A stretch of 64,000 nt of DNA from Calothrix parasitica NIES-267 (GCF_002368095.1 NZ_AP018227.1:5484901-5548900), one strand, 5' to 3'; shown: positions 27,728-37,277, numbered from the stretch's first letter. Numbers and translations: made by a program. The notes: generated by a model from the sequence alone, not told the origin.

Positions 27728-28297
27728 CTAAGCAGTTTTGATTAGTTTCAATAGTTCATTTGGAGCAAAAACATCGCGATAGAATGTCAATTGTTCTGTC
27801 TTCAAATAACAACCTCCTCGATGTCCGCGACGAACCCAAGTTACGTTTCCTTTAGCAATTGTTTCGTTGGTTTCATCATCTACGCACTTCCATTCAAAAA
27901 AGGTATGTTCGCCGAAAAACATTACGATTGGCCATACCATTGTGACTCCTGGTTGTGCAATTAAAGCCCACCAATGTTGCTCTCTATCTTTTTGCTGTTC
28001 TAATCCTTGATAAGGACCATCCTGACAGAAATATACTAAATCATCGCGATATTCATCTGTTAAAATATCTCCTCTTCCCTGTCTCAATGCTTCGCAATGA
28101 GTCGGCCACCATTCTTTATTTTCTTGTTCTATTTGTTGCAGCGTATATGATGAATTAATCTCTGGTAATGTATCTTCTTTTTTTGTAGTTATTTCTTCCC
28201 CTTGCTGGATAAGTTTTTTCTTCAAATCTTCAGCAATTAATCCCGGTCTTGAATAGTCAGCGGCTAATTCTTTATAGTAGTTAATTCTTTTCTGCAT
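27728..28297 (-). CDS. NTF2/SnoaL-like domain protein
   Basis: A 189-residue protein. The C-terminal ~140 residues (HCEALRQGRGDILTDEYRDDLVYFCQDGPYQGLEQ, WWALIAQPGVTMVWPIVMFFGEHTFFEWKCVDDET, TWVRRGHRGGCYLKTEQLTFYRD) have the pattern of a SnoaL/NTF2-like fold, used by small isomerases and hydratases. The ligand is unknown. Good ribosome site GGAGGTTATTTTCC upstream of 28297. Likely first gene of a pair with the AhpD-like gene. Confidence 0.7.
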   Translation of the reverse strand: MQKRINYYKELAADYSRPGLIAEDLKKKLIQQGEEITTKKEDTLPEINSSYTLQQIEQENKEWWPTHCEALRQGRGDILTDEYRDDLVYFCQDGPYQGLEQQKDREQHWWALIAQPGVTMVWPIVMFFGEHTFFEWKCVDDETNETIAKGNVTWVRRGHRGGCYLKTEQLTFYRDVFAPNELLKLIKTA

Positions 28298-28612
28298 GGA
28301 AAATAACCTCCTGTATATTCATGAAGCTATGACTGTATTTATGTTGATGAAAAATTCTATTATTGCTAGGAAAAAACGATGATTTTTTCGTTCCTCACTG
28401 TTCAATCTTGTTTCATTTAAACCCGATATCAGATTTGTATCAATGGAAAAAATATAGATATGGTGGAAAATTGTTGTGATGTTTTTGAGTTGAAATAATT
28501 AGTGTTTGACTGTATTCAATATAAATGGTGCGTTTTCGACCTAACGTCGGGAGACGTAGCAATACACCCTGTCCTTACATCCGGTTTTATTAATCTCTGA
28601 AGAATGGAAAGG
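28298..28612. other. Intergenic, promoter region plus half palindrome
   Basis: 315 bp between the NTF2-like gene start and the 3' end of the tyrosinase gene. It contains CGACCTAACGTCGGGAGACG (28538-28557), half of the GACGTAGCA palindrome found whole at 40343. No gene seen. Confidence 0.5.
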
Positions 28613-29959
28613 TTAAGTTTTAGATTTAGATTTTGGTTTTAGCATTGCTTTTTCGCTACGAAGACGAGTTGTATCATAGGTGTAACCTAATTTGCGAAAA
28701 TCCAGAAGGTCTTCAGCAGTAATAATTCTGTTGGTTTTAGGTAACATTGCCACTAAATCGGTATCGTTGAGATTCCCTGGTGTGGATTTACCGCCGTCCC
28801 AAGGCCAAATCGGGTCTTTAAGGTTATACCCATAATCCATCCTCTTAGTAGGATAGAATTTTTCACCTGTATGTCCATTATCTTGCCATTCTGCCCATAA
28901 ACGGTCTACGTTGGAATGAGTCAACCAAAAGGTCGGGTCGTAGGGAGAACTAAGGATACTCATCATTGTTCCCAGATTCCGAGCTTGGTTAGTGGGGAGG
29001 GCTGTTTTGTTGTAATCTTTTAAAACCACTCCTCCAATCATTGCATGAGAAACAACGTGGACGGCCCAATCTTCAATTATTTTACTGTTTTCATCTAACC
29101 CAGTACCACCTCCCTCTAACACCAAAGAGAAAATTTCGTAGTCATTGAGATTCATCATCCGGTCAATAACTTCTTTGGGCATGGGATATTTATCAAAAGG
29201 AGGCATTCGCAAAAAGCGAATAATTTTTGGACCTAATGATGTAAAGTTAATCGGTTCAATGTGAATATCTTCATTCACCGTCCAGTCGTCAGCGAAAGGG
29301 CCGGATTTGACGGGTCCTCCTTTAAATGTTCCTACTCCGGGAATCTCAATTTCAACTCCTTCACCATTCCCCCCCATGAAATCTTCACTCAGCATTACAT
29401 CCAAGGCTTTGGGGTCTGTCCAATCCCAGTACGGAATAGTAACGCTGGGGTCTATTTTTTGTAAAGCATTTTCCAGGTCATCTAATAGCTGTCGATGCCA
29501 AGGTAAAAATGCAGGATGACCGGGATGAGCGGGGTTATAACCTGCTGCTGGACCTGAAGATTTAAAAGGCTTCTCGAATCCTGCAACCATAACGTGCTGT
29601 AGAACTAGTTTGTCAAAAAGACTGAGTTTACTACCCTCGGGTATAGTATTTTTAACTTTTTTCAGAGCGTTAATAAATGCAGCTTTCTCTTGAGATGTTA
29701 AGTCTACAATACTTTTACGTACTGGAAGATTCGCGTCTGATTTAGCTTGAGGATAGACCGGTGCTGGAAGAGAAGCTTTTGGCATAGGGGTCATTTCATA
29801 AGAGACACCATTACGCATGGTTCCAGGTTGCGATATGGTCTTAGTATTATTAGAATGATTAATCCATTGCGAACTAAATACAATTGCTGTAGCTGTAATT
29901 AGGAGTAAGAAAACAAAGGCTAGAAGCGAAAATTTACTGAATTTATTTGGAGTTTTCAC
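28613..29959 (-). CDS. Tyrosinase-family copper oxidase, membrane-anchored or exported
   Basis: A 448-residue type 3 copper protein. An N-terminal hydrophobic span (about 11-30) is a signal anchor or signal peptide. CuA ligands are provided by His122 (LQHVMV), His145 or 148 and His155 in HPGHPAFLPWHRQLL. CuB has His301 and His305 (VHVVSHAMIGG) and His348 in DPTFWLTHSNVDRLWAEWQ; the usual neighbouring His is Thr here. Such enzymes oxidise phenols or o-diphenols to quinones. It lies beside stress genes and could contribute to pigment or polymer formation outside the cell; that is inference. Confidence 0.88.
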   Translation of the reverse strand: MKTPNKFSKFSLLAFVFLLLITATAIVFSSQWINHSNNTKTISQPGTMRNGVSYEMTPMPKASLPAPVYPQAKSDANLPVRKSIVDLTSQEKAAFINALKKVKNTIPEGSKLSLFDKLVLQHVMVAGFEKPFKSSGPAAGYNPAHPGHPAFLPWHRQLLDDLENALQKIDPSVTIPYWDWTDPKALDVMLSEDFMGGNGEGVEIEIPGVGTFKGGPVKSGPFADDWTVNEDIHIEPINFTSLGPKIIRFLRMPPFDKYPMPKEVIDRMMNLNDYEIFSLVLEGGGTGLDENSKIIEDWAVHVVSHAMIGGVVLKDYNKTALPTNQARNLGTMMSILSSPYDPTFWLTHSNVDRLWAEWQDNGHTGEKFYPTKRMDYGYNLKDPIWPWDGGKSTPGNLNDTDLVAMLPKTNRIITAEDLLDFRKLGYTYDTTRLRSEKAMLKPKSKSKT

Positions 29960-30077
29960 GGTATTTAATATGCTTGATTAATTTGAAGATAACAGGGAAT
30001 AATAAGTTTTCTACAGATTTAGAATGATAAATAATTATCCCAATTTGATATTAAAATTATTAGAATTGCTTTCAAGT

Positions 30078-31457
30078 TTAAGTACAGGGTAGTACCATAG
30101 AATCATCTTTAAAACAGATTAAATCCAGATTTTTTGGATAAGTTAATAAATCTTGTGCTGCTAATAAACCGGCAATTGTCCAAGTTTGAAACCAGCGAGC
30201 TTCTTTACCAATCAACCGTCCGTATAAGCCATCATAATATTCGGGATATTTATCTTTATGTAATCGAGATGCTGCAATTGAAATAGCGCGTTCTGCTAAT
30301 TCATTTCTATTAGTTTTTTGAGCAGCCGCAGCTAAAAGCCATAATAGAAAAGGCCAGTTACCACCATTATGATAAGACCAAGGCATATTTTTAGCATCGT
30401 AACCCGTAACTAAACTCCAATCTCGTCCTTCGAGAGCCGGATAACAAATTTTTAAAGGCATTTTACCGATTAAAGTATCCCATTTCTGCTCGATTAAATC
30501 CATTATTTGCTGGGATTGTTCTGGTGAAGCTAAATCGAAAATAATCGCGATAAGATTACCTTGAGAGAAAAAGCGAAAATCCATTCGTCCGGGGCCGAGA
30601 TTACCGATAAAATAACCTCCTTTATCCGGTAGCCAAAGATTTAACCATTCCGGAATTGATTCTGGATAAATGTTAAATTGATTGATTACAGTTTCGCCAA
30701 ATTCTTCTACCCTATAACGATAAATTTCATTGAGCTTTTGATAATCTAACCAATAATATTTACGAACATGATATGCCAAATGACCCAAACGTTCTTCGAT
30801 GATACTAATATAATTATCTTCTGGTTCAAGTAATTCTTTAGCTATTTTTAATGAACCATAAAACAGTGCTTGTATATCCAGAGGATAGCCGTGAACTCCC
30901 ATTCTCCGGTCAATCATAAACGAACCGTCGGGAACCAATAAAGTGGGAAACATATCAAACCTGCTGATTAAACACAGGTCTAAAATTAGTTTGATACCTC
31001 TTTGAAATTCTACCGTGCGAGCAAGAGATAAATCCCCACTAGCTCTCACATAAGCTCGTAAAATTATTAACCACCAAAATCCAGAATCAACAGGAGCGAC
31101 TTTGGCGATCGCCAATTCCCCGAAGTCTCCTTTAACTGTTTCTTTTCCGTTGAAAGCCTTGATAATAAAGCTTGCTGGCATTAAACCTTTACCTGGCTTA
31201 AAGCAATCCATTACTTTGTCACCACTCTGAAGCTTGAGTGTTTCTACCAAGAAATTACGTACAATTTCAACCTCACCATTCATCAGAAATGCCATTGCAG
31301 AAACTGCAAAGTCACGAACAAAGCAGTGGTTATAGTTCAGAGCATCCATCTGTGAATCGCAAGCTGCTACTGTTCCGACGGGGGAACCGTTATAGTAAAT
31401 AATGGATTTCTCTAAAGCTTGTCTCGCTTCGGAATATAGATTACTTGGAAATACCAT
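30078..31457 (-). CDS. Alkaline/neutral invertase (GH100)
   Basis: A 459-residue cytosolic enzyme that hydrolyses sucrose to glucose and fructose. Diagnostic stretches are [21 protein letters not shown] near the start, [62 protein letters not shown] and [18 protein letters not shown], all characteristic of GH100. Length equals the core of plant and Nostoc InvA/InvB. It contributes to sucrose turnover and stands upstream in the same minus-strand run as glgX. Confidence 0.93.
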   Translation of the reverse strand: MVFPSNLYSEARQALEKSIIYYNGSPVGTVAACDSQMDALNYNHCFVRDFAVSAMAFLMNGEVEIVRNFLVETLKLQSGDKVMDCFKPGKGLMPASFIIKAFNGKETVKGDFGELAIAKVAPVDSGFWWLIILRAYVRASGDLSLARTVEFQRGIKLILDLCLISRFDMFPTLLVPDGSFMIDRRMGVHGYPLDIQALFYGSLKIAKELLEPEDNYISIIEERLGHLAYHVRKYYWLDYQKLNEIYRYRVEEFGETVINQFNIYPESIPEWLNLWLPDKGGYFIGNLGPGRMDFRFFSQGNLIAIIFDLASPEQSQQIMDLIEQKWDTLIGKMPLKICYPALEGRDWSLVTGYDAKNMPWSYHNGGNWPFLLWLLAAAAQKTNRNELAERAISIAASRLHKDKYPEYYDGLYGRLIGKEARWFQTWTIAGLLAAQDLLTYPKNLDLICFKDDSMVLPCT

Positions 31458-31813
31458 ATTAATTCCTGAAATATTTAATTGGTAATGGGAAAATGAGTAA
31501 TAAGTAATGAGTAATAGGTAATGGGTAATTGGTAATTGGTAATTGATAAAAGAAATGGTATTAAATATTATGCGTGAAAGCTGAACTGAGAATAATGAAA
31601 GATTAAAAATTTATTTATCAGGGAAAGGGTTCTAAAACATTGTTTTAAATATATCAATAAACAATAGAATTGAATTTGTAAAAAGGAATGAATTAATAAT
31701 TATTTTTTTAATCCGAAGTATCGGATATAATATTACTCTAAAAATTAATAAAAAACTCCTATTACCCATTACCAATTACCCATTACCCATTACCTACTAC
31801 CCATTACCTATTC
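31458..31813. repeat. Intergenic STRR-rich region
   Basis: 356 bp with TAATGGG/TAATTGG heptamers at about 31480-31550 and CCCATTA / CCAATTA units at about 31761-31812. It holds the promoter of the invertase gene. Nothing else seen. Confidence 0.6.
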
Positions 31814-32878
31814 TCAATCCCAATCTGGACTAAACCATAAATGTGCTTTTGCATCTAATTTATTTTGTATATAGGTTATTTCTATATGACTAACTTCCCT
31901 AACTAAAATACTTGATGCTCTATTCCCTAGAAAATCAGAAATAATTTTCAAATTAGCAGGCCAAGGAATGGGAGAATATTTTTCATAAGACAATCCCGAC
32001 CAATTTAAAAGTGCTGCATATTTTTTTGGAGTGCATAATTTATTTGCAATCATAAAATCCAATAAAGGTTGCCAATAACAATCCTTATATAAATCTTGAT
32101 ATATAAAACAATCAAAACTAACTTGAGGTGCAACTGTAATTCCTAATTCTATTTTTATAACAATCGCATCTACAATATCATTAAGAAATAAAGCTAATTT
32201 TTCTAATTCGATAATTGACCCTCTCCACCCAATCCTAGTTAAATATTCGGAAATAGCTAAAGGAGTCATACCGCTAATACTCAATTGGATATAATCTAGT
32301 CCAGAAGGCTGCATTATTCCTAATTGTAAAACTTGAGCTTCTGTAGGTAATGCAGTTAAAGATAATTCAAGATTACGTTGAAGATAAGAAGGAATAGTAC
32401 GATTATTCAACGGTTCGACAACTTTTTTGATTAACCATGTACAAAATGTACTAATATCTCCATTTAAACACTGTAAATCGCCCTCTTGCAAATTAAAAAA
32501 AATTGAAGGAATAGGAATTTCTGCATTATCTTGACTTAATTCAAAATCTAAGAAAATACTACCAATTTCCTCACTTAAACGAGATTGCGAACAATTACAA
32601 TCCATGCACAATTGCTGTATGCGTTGCCATATCGATTCCGAACGCATTTTTGGTGGTAATTTAATAGCATTATCTAATGCACTCGTTCCAAAATGAACGG
32701 TATTATTATCTTCACCTAAAGGACATTCTAAGAAAGCTCCCCATGTGGGTTTTAAAGTTCGAGAAATTCTTTTAATTCTTGATAGGATTCTGGGATTAAC
32801 TAGTTCGGAAGAAAGGTAAGGTGTAACCGCATTTAAGTAGTCAACTAAATAGTCATACATTAAAATATTTTGATTCAC
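31814..32878 (-). CDS. Uncharacterised protein paired with NHLP peptide gene
   Basis: A 354-residue soluble protein that I cannot assign to a named family. Landmarks are WGAFLECPLGEDN, IFLDFELSQDN, LQLGIMQPSG then LQLSISGMTPLAISEYLTRIGWRG, a helical stretch, KIELGITVAPQVSFDCFIYQD and LCTPKKYAALLNWSG. From memory, a similar order (xGLxxxxIxxYLxxIGWxG... G...P..G.ECF... C.P.K..ALL.W) occurs in uncharacterised proteins near NHLP-type peptide genes. It starts 8 bp after the NHLP gene stop, so the two are one transcript. A role in handling that peptide is plausible but unproven. Confidence 0.65.
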   Translation of the reverse strand: MNQNILMYDYLVDYLNAVTPYLSSELVNPRILSRIKRISRTLKPTWGAFLECPLGEDNNTVHFGTSALDNAIKLPPKMRSESIWQRIQQLCMDCNCSQSRLSEEIGSIFLDFELSQDNAEIPIPSIFFNLQEGDLQCLNGDISTFCTWLIKKVVEPLNNRTIPSYLQRNLELSLTALPTEAQVLQLGIMQPSGLDYIQLSISGMTPLAISEYLTRIGWRGSIIELEKLALFLNDIVDAIVIKIELGITVAPQVSFDCFIYQDLYKDCYWQPLLDFMIANKLCTPKKYAALLNWSGLSYEKYSPIPWPANLKIISDFLGNRASSILVREVSHIEITYIQNKLDAKAHLWFSPDWD

Positions 32879-32886
32879 TTTTTAAG

Positions 32887-33096
32887 TTATGTGTGTGGTA
32901 ACACAACATAAAGTACTTTATCAGTTTCTTGCAAAACTCGAATTTCTATTTCTGTTGGTAATTGAGTCCCAAAATGTTGAGCAATCGCTATTTTTGGGTT
33001 TTCAATCAATGCTGTTCTAAAAGAAGAATCTTTAAAAGCTTTGATAATTAATAATTCTTCAAATTTCCTTCGACTTTGATTATTTAATCTCATCAT
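32887..33096 (-). CDS. NHLP (nitrile hydratase-like leader peptide) family protein
   Basis: A 69-residue protein with the nitrile-hydratase-alpha-like leader pattern: FRTALIENPKIAIAQHFGTQLPTEIEIRVLQETDKVLYVVLP. In RiPP precursors of this family the leader is followed by Gly-Gly/Ala-Gly and a core peptide. Here the protein ends HT right after VVLP, so no core is present. It could be a leader acting in trans, a decayed precursor or a protein with another role. It is followed at 8 bp by the unknown 354-residue protein gene. Confidence 0.8.
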   Translation of the reverse strand: MMRLNNQSRRKFEELLIIKAFKDSSFRTALIENPKIAIAQHFGTQLPTEIEIRVLQETDKVLYVVLPHT

Positions 33097-33139
33097 CTAA
33101 AGCTAAGTGAGTAAGAACTTTGACGCGACCAAACCAAAA

Positions 33140-33531
33140 CTAAACAAAACAAGCGCAACCCATATTTCCCCATAAACTAGAAAGACTACCGACATTATTT
33201 AGAGATACAGGTGAATTATTTGCGCTTCTTGCTTGCGACGGAGAACAACAACCTACATGTGTTGGCACATAAGAAGTTGTGGAAATAGCTTTACTATTTT
33301 TATATCCACCATAATAAGCAACCGGAGACCAGTTAGGACTGACTGGTAAAGGTGGTGGGTTCAAGTCTTTGAATTCTGATTTTGCATAGACAGGTTTTCC
33401 ACCAACTATGATTAAGACTGATTCTAAACGTTTGATACTATCTTCTGGAATGAAAAAATAATCTTCTGAAAGAACTACCAAATCCACTAACTGTCCGGGT
33501 ACTATTGAACCTTTAACTCCTTCCTGAGAAG
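33140..33531 (-). pseudogene. C-terminal remnant of YtcJ-like amidohydrolase
   Basis: About 130 codons encode the last part of a metal-dependent amidohydrolase: GVKGSIVPGQLVDLVVLSEDYFFIPED, LIIVGGKPVYA and LPVSPNWSPVAYYGGY are the usual C-terminal motifs. The catalytic barrel is missing. Coding similarity stops at about 33531, where a palindromic element begins and supplies the first codons of the remaining open frame. The Cys-rich tail (VGCCSP... WGNMGCACFV) resembles the WGxGCxCF end of cyanobacterial members. It is therefore a 5'-truncated pseudogene. Confidence 0.8.
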
Positions 33532-33645
33532 TAAGTCGGCACAAATAAACGAAGATATGTAACAAGATGTAAATTACCCTTGAACCCTTGTCACTACTTG
33601 CTACTTCCTGGTCTTAACTACGATTTTCAACGCCGACCTACTTAA
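33528..33645. mobile_element. Palindrome-ended element, AAGTCGGC family
   Basis: About 118 bp with imperfect inverted ends: GAAGTAAGTCGGC (33528-33540) and GCCGACCTACTT (about 33632-33643). The left end, AAGTCGGCACAAATAAACGA...TATGTAACA, is repeated at 39042-39074. It truncates the amidohydrolase gene on one side, and its other end supplies the stop codon of the monooxygenase gene. Confidence 0.65.
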
Positions 33646-33986
33646 GCTATGGATGGCAGCCCATAAGTTAAGCTATGGATATCATAAACTCGGACATTAG
33701 CATCACCATCAACTAATTCAGAAAATTCTTCTAACAAAGGAGTCACATAAGGTTGTTTAAGATGCTCTACCAATGCTTCTCTACTTTTCCATTCTTCAAA
33801 GTATATAAAAGAATTAGGAGTACCAGCTTCTTCATAAAAACTATAGCTAATGTTACCCGATTCTGCCCTGCTAGGCTCTAAACCGGAGTTAGCTAATTCT
33901 AAAAATCTTTCCCGCTTATCAGATTTAATTTTATATCTCCCTGCGAGAACTATTGGTATTTCTACAGTACTAGTTTGTTGGCTCAT
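33642..33986 (-). CDS. Antibiotic biosynthesis monooxygenase (ABM)-domain protein
   Basis: A 114-residue ferredoxin-like-fold protein of the YgiN/putative quinol monooxygenase type: VLAGRYKIKSDKRERFLELA, ISYSFYEEAGTPNSFIYFEEWKSREALVEHLKQPY. Substrate unknown; family members oxidise polyphenols or quinols without cofactor or are heme-degrading. The last residues overlap the inverted end of the adjacent repeat element. The AraC regulator gene lies upstream on the same strand, 245 bp away. Confidence 0.85.
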   Translation of the reverse strand: MSQQTSTVEIPIVLAGRYKIKSDKRERFLELANSGLEPSRAESGNISYSFYEEAGTPNSFIYFEEWKSREALVEHLKQPYVTPLLEEFSELVDGDANVRVYDIHSLTYGLPSIA

Positions 33987-34230
33987 TTTGTTCTATTTGA
34001 TTGATTCTAATAACTTTTAGTGCATAGCTAGGAGTTAAAGCACCTCAATTTAATTTAACTTTTTCACAATTGCTATAACAATGGCAATTTTGTTGATTTA
34101 GTTGGTAATTTTATGGATTTTGATTGATATCAAAATACGAAGTCTTGTTAACAGTATTCATAAAAAAATAACTAAGAAACTGAAGCACCTTAACTTGATG
34201 ACTTCAGCTTTGCTTGCTATTAACCATTAC

Positions 34231-34779
34231 CTATTCTCCACTGTCTTTCAACCCCGGAAAATGCTTCCAAGATTTAGGAGGCTTTTTATGAATCTGACGA
34301 AAATGTTTTACAAAGTGACCTGTATCGGGATAACCTACAGCTTCAGCAATTTTGCATACAGGTAATTCGGTTGATAATAACAGACAACGAGCTTGGAACA
34401 TGCGACGTTGTACAATCCACTGATACAAAGTTTTACCAGTTAGACGACGTACTAAACTAGTGAGATATGAAGGTGTATAATTGAAAGCTTTAGCAACATC
34501 ATTTAGGCTAATAGGCTGATGATAATTTACTTCGATAAAATCAAAAATTGCTCTTAACTGGGGGTGTTCGGGGAACTGAAATCTTTCAGCTTCTTTCTGT
34601 TTAACAGGAGGATTAATATTGAAAATTATATTTGCAGGTTGTTCTGGAATTAATTCTGTTTGCTCGTGAGAATCTTGAGTTTCTAATTCCGAAAGCTGTT
34701 CTAATATTTGGAGTTCAAGTTGCCGAATAGTTTCTAACTCTTGAATTAACTGATTTTTCGTAAGTGTTGTATCTTCCAT
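34231..34779 (-). CDS. AraC family transcriptional regulator
   Basis: A 182-residue protein with two helix-turn-helix units at the C-terminus (about 85-175): QPISLNDVAKAFNYTPSYLTSLVRRLTGKTLYQWI and LPVCKIAEAVGYPDTGHFVKHFRQIHKKPPKSW, the AraC signature. The N-terminal 70 residues are a Glu/Leu-rich probable coiled coil instead of a sugar-binding cupin, so the signal input differs from classical AraC. A histidine kinase gene lies 38 bp upstream on the same strand, suggesting a linked signalling pair. Confidence 0.88.
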   Translation of the reverse strand: MEDTTLTKNQLIQELETIRQLELQILEQLSELETQDSHEQTELIPEQPANIIFNINPPVKQKEAERFQFPEHPQLRAIFDFIEVNYHQPISLNDVAKAFNYTPSYLTSLVRRLTGKTLYQWIVQRRMFQARCLLLSTELPVCKIAEAVGYPDTGHFVKHFRQIHKKPPKSWKHFPGLKDSGE

Positions 34780-34817
34780 AGATGCTCCTCCCTTCTATGA
34801 ATAGAATAAGTTTATGT

Positions 34818-36155
34818 TTATCTAGCACGTGGTAATTCAACATCAACTGTTGTGCCCGTTGTCAAATTTGATTGAATTAATAACTTACCTCCATGAGCTT
34901 TTACAATTTGTTCCACTATTGATAAACCTAATCCAGTACCATCAGATTTTGTTGAATAAAAAGGTTGAGTTAGTTTTGATAAATTAAACGAAGAAATGGG
35001 AGAACCACCATTATTAATGCTAATACGCACGTAGTCTTCATTTGGATAACAAACTCGCCATTTTATTAATTCACCACTTTCAACTGCTTCACAAGCATTG
35101 CGAAGCAGATTGATAAATATCTGTTTGAGTTTATCTGCATCACCTAAAATACTTATTGGTTGTGGAAAAGGTTTAAATTCTATAATTCTTCCTTTAGCTT
35201 GCGGCATTTCTCCGATAAGAGTTAAAGATTTTTCGATTAAGCTGTTTACGTCTAGCTCGGATAATTGCAAATTATTCGGTTTGGAATAAAGCAATATTTC
35301 TTGCAGTAAACGCTCTAATCTTTTTTCTTCACTAGTTGATAATAATAAGCATTCTTGTGCTAAATGTGGTAAATTATCAATCTTTTTAAAATACTCTAAT
35401 CCCATTTTTACTATAGTTAAGGAGTTGCGAATTTCATGAATTATCGATGCAGTAAATTCGCCTACTTTTGCAAGATGATTACTTCTCTCTAGTTTCGCTT
35501 TGACAACATTTAATTCTTTGGTATAGGCAGCTATTTTAGTTTTAAAAATACTACCCATTTTTTTCTGCTGCTGATTCAAACGATAGTTATCTATCCTAGT
35601 TGCAGCTAATTCGGCAAACATTTCTAGCGTTAAAATCTCCTCCTTTGTATAAGATAATGCTTGTTTCTTTAAAGCGCAAATTGCTCCAACTATTTCGCCC
35701 GTGATTATTTGTAATGGAATATAAATATATTCATTAAAGGCTTTCTTATATTCTCGATTTTGTTTGATATATTTGATTGTTTTTTTGATTAAATTTTTAT
35801 GTTTTTCAGCCTGAAATTTAGTATGATTGCTAGCTATAATTTGTAAGTTACTTCCCTGACAAATTATAATTATTAACTGCGAACAGTTAACCAACTTACT
35901 AATTTTGCAAGCAGTTTTATACAGAAAGTTACCCAGTTCTTGAGATTGAGAAATTGCTACAGTTGAAGATGTTGTAACAAAAGTTTGCTCAGACTGATAT
36001 TTTTGCTCGCAATCACTTTTATTTAGATTAATTAAGTTACTTTTCATTGATTTTATCGCTAAAACACCACCAAAATTTGTTTCCCCAAGTTCTAATCTGA
36101 AACAGCGCATACTTCTCTTTGAAATCTTCCAAGCCCCATTGAGAATTTCATCCAA
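34818..36155 (-). CDS. GAF-domain sensor histidine kinase
   Basis: A 445-residue soluble kinase. A GAF-like domain spans about 60-195. The dimerisation helix has the H box SIIHEIRNSL (His240), followed by the N box NLLRNACEA (~349-357), G1 region ISINNGGSP (~379-387) and G2 box GTGLGLSIVEQIVKAHGG. The usual Asp of the G1 DxGxG motif is Asn here, which may lower ATP binding. No membrane span, so it senses a cytoplasmic signal. No receiver-domain partner is adjacent; the AraC gene follows at 38 bp. Confidence 0.87.
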   Translation of the reverse strand: MDEILNGAWKISKRSMRCFRLELGETNFGGVLAIKSMKSNLINLNKSDCEQKYQSEQTFVTTSSTVAISQSQELGNFLYKTACKISKLVNCSQLIIIICQGSNLQIIASNHTKFQAEKHKNLIKKTIKYIKQNREYKKAFNEYIYIPLQIITGEIVGAICALKKQALSYTKEEILTLEMFAELAATRIDNYRLNQQQKKMGSIFKTKIAAYTKELNVVKAKLERSNHLAKVGEFTASIIHEIRNSLTIVKMGLEYFKKIDNLPHLAQECLLLSTSEEKRLERLLQEILLYSKPNNLQLSELDVNSLIEKSLTLIGEMPQAKGRIIEFKPFPQPISILGDADKLKQIFINLLRNACEAVESGELIKWRVCYPNEDYVRISINNGGSPISSFNLSKLTQPFYSTKSDGTGLGLSIVEQIVKAHGGKLLIQSNLTTGTTVDVELPRAR

Positions 36156-36413
36156 GAACTCAACGTAATATTATTTAATATTACAAATGATTGCGATTGT
36201 TTGTTCCGCGTACTATCAGTTTGCGCGATAACAAAATATTTGAGGATAAAGATAAGGGTAAACTTAAGGGATAAGTTAAAGATGTGAGGTGTAAGAGGTA
36301 ATAGGTAAGGAGTGTCTTGATTCTATGCAAAGCTTTTTATAGCTTGGCTTTAATGCGAAAAGGAAATCTTGTTATCGAGAAACATCAACAAGCTAGATAG
36401 TAACTCAATTTAT

Positions 36414-37277
36414 TCAAAATGTATAATTTTGATTTGCAGCAAAATCACGAAATAAACTTACAAGCTCAGAATTTTGTTCGTTTTTCCATTTAAGCCCAAT
36501 TTGGCGACATATATCAACCTCTGAAATATTAATATATTTAATCCCAGATAAATTACTCCAAACTGGCATAAAACTGATACCTAAGCCTTCTTGAATTAAG
36601 TGGATTACCCATTCCTCTTGGTTTGCTAAGTAAACTGCTCTGGTTTTCACTCCAGCTGACTTATATATTAAAGGGTTTTCACGCCAAAACTCACAATTAA
36701 TTCTTTCTATATATGGTTGTTCCTCTAGCTCAGATATATTAATTTCTTCTCGTTGTGCAAAAGGGTGAATTTCTGGAACGGCTAGCAAAAGTTGCTGTTC
36801 AAATAGTTTTACAGAAGTTTCGGGATTTTCTTCACCATTTAAAACCGTCAGAATTAAGTCAACCTCTCCATCTTCTAACAGTTTATTAAGATTATTTACA
36901 TAACTATCTTTGAGCTGAATGGTTATATGTGGATTTTCGACTCGAAAAGCACTAACTAAACTACAAATAACTGAAATCCGCAACGTACAAACGACTCCTA
37001 ATCTAAGTGTTGGATATTGCTGGAAATCTTGAAGCGTTTGCAGTGCCGATTGATACTCATAAATTATATTACGAGCTTTTTCCAAAAAGATATTGCCTGC
37101 TGCTGTTAAGGTTGCTCGTCTCCCACCTCTTTCAAATAAGACTACACCCAATTCCTGCTCTAATTTTTTAATTCCAGCAGACAAAGATGGCTGCGAAACA
37201 AACAAGCGTTCTGCGGCCTTAGTGAACCCTTGCGTTTCAACAATAGCTAAAAAATACCGAAGTTGAGACAAATCCAT
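36414..37277 (-). CDS. LysR family transcriptional regulator
   Basis: A 287-residue regulator with an N-terminal winged HTH (MDLSQLRYFLAIVETQGFTKAAERLFVSQPSLSAGIKKLEQELGV in family pattern) and a periplasmic-binding-like effector domain (about 90-285). Effector and target genes are unknown. The upstream 2-kb gap has no divergent gene close by, so the usual divergent-target rule does not help. Start at 37277 gives the canonical M-x-LxQLRYF beginning. Confidence 0.9.
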   Translation of the reverse strand: MDLSQLRYFLAIVETQGFTKAAERLFVSQPSLSAGIKKLEQELGVVLFERGGRRATLTAAGNIFLEKARNIIYEYQSALQTLQDFQQYPTLRLGVVCTLRISVICSLVSAFRVENPHITIQLKDSYVNNLNKLLEDGEVDLILTVLNGEENPETSVKLFEQQLLLAVPEIHPFAQREEINISELEEQPYIERINCEFWRENPLIYKSAGVKTRAVYLANQEEWVIHLIQEGLGISFMPVWSNLSGIKYINISEVDICRQIGLKWKNEQNSELVSLFRDFAANQNYTF

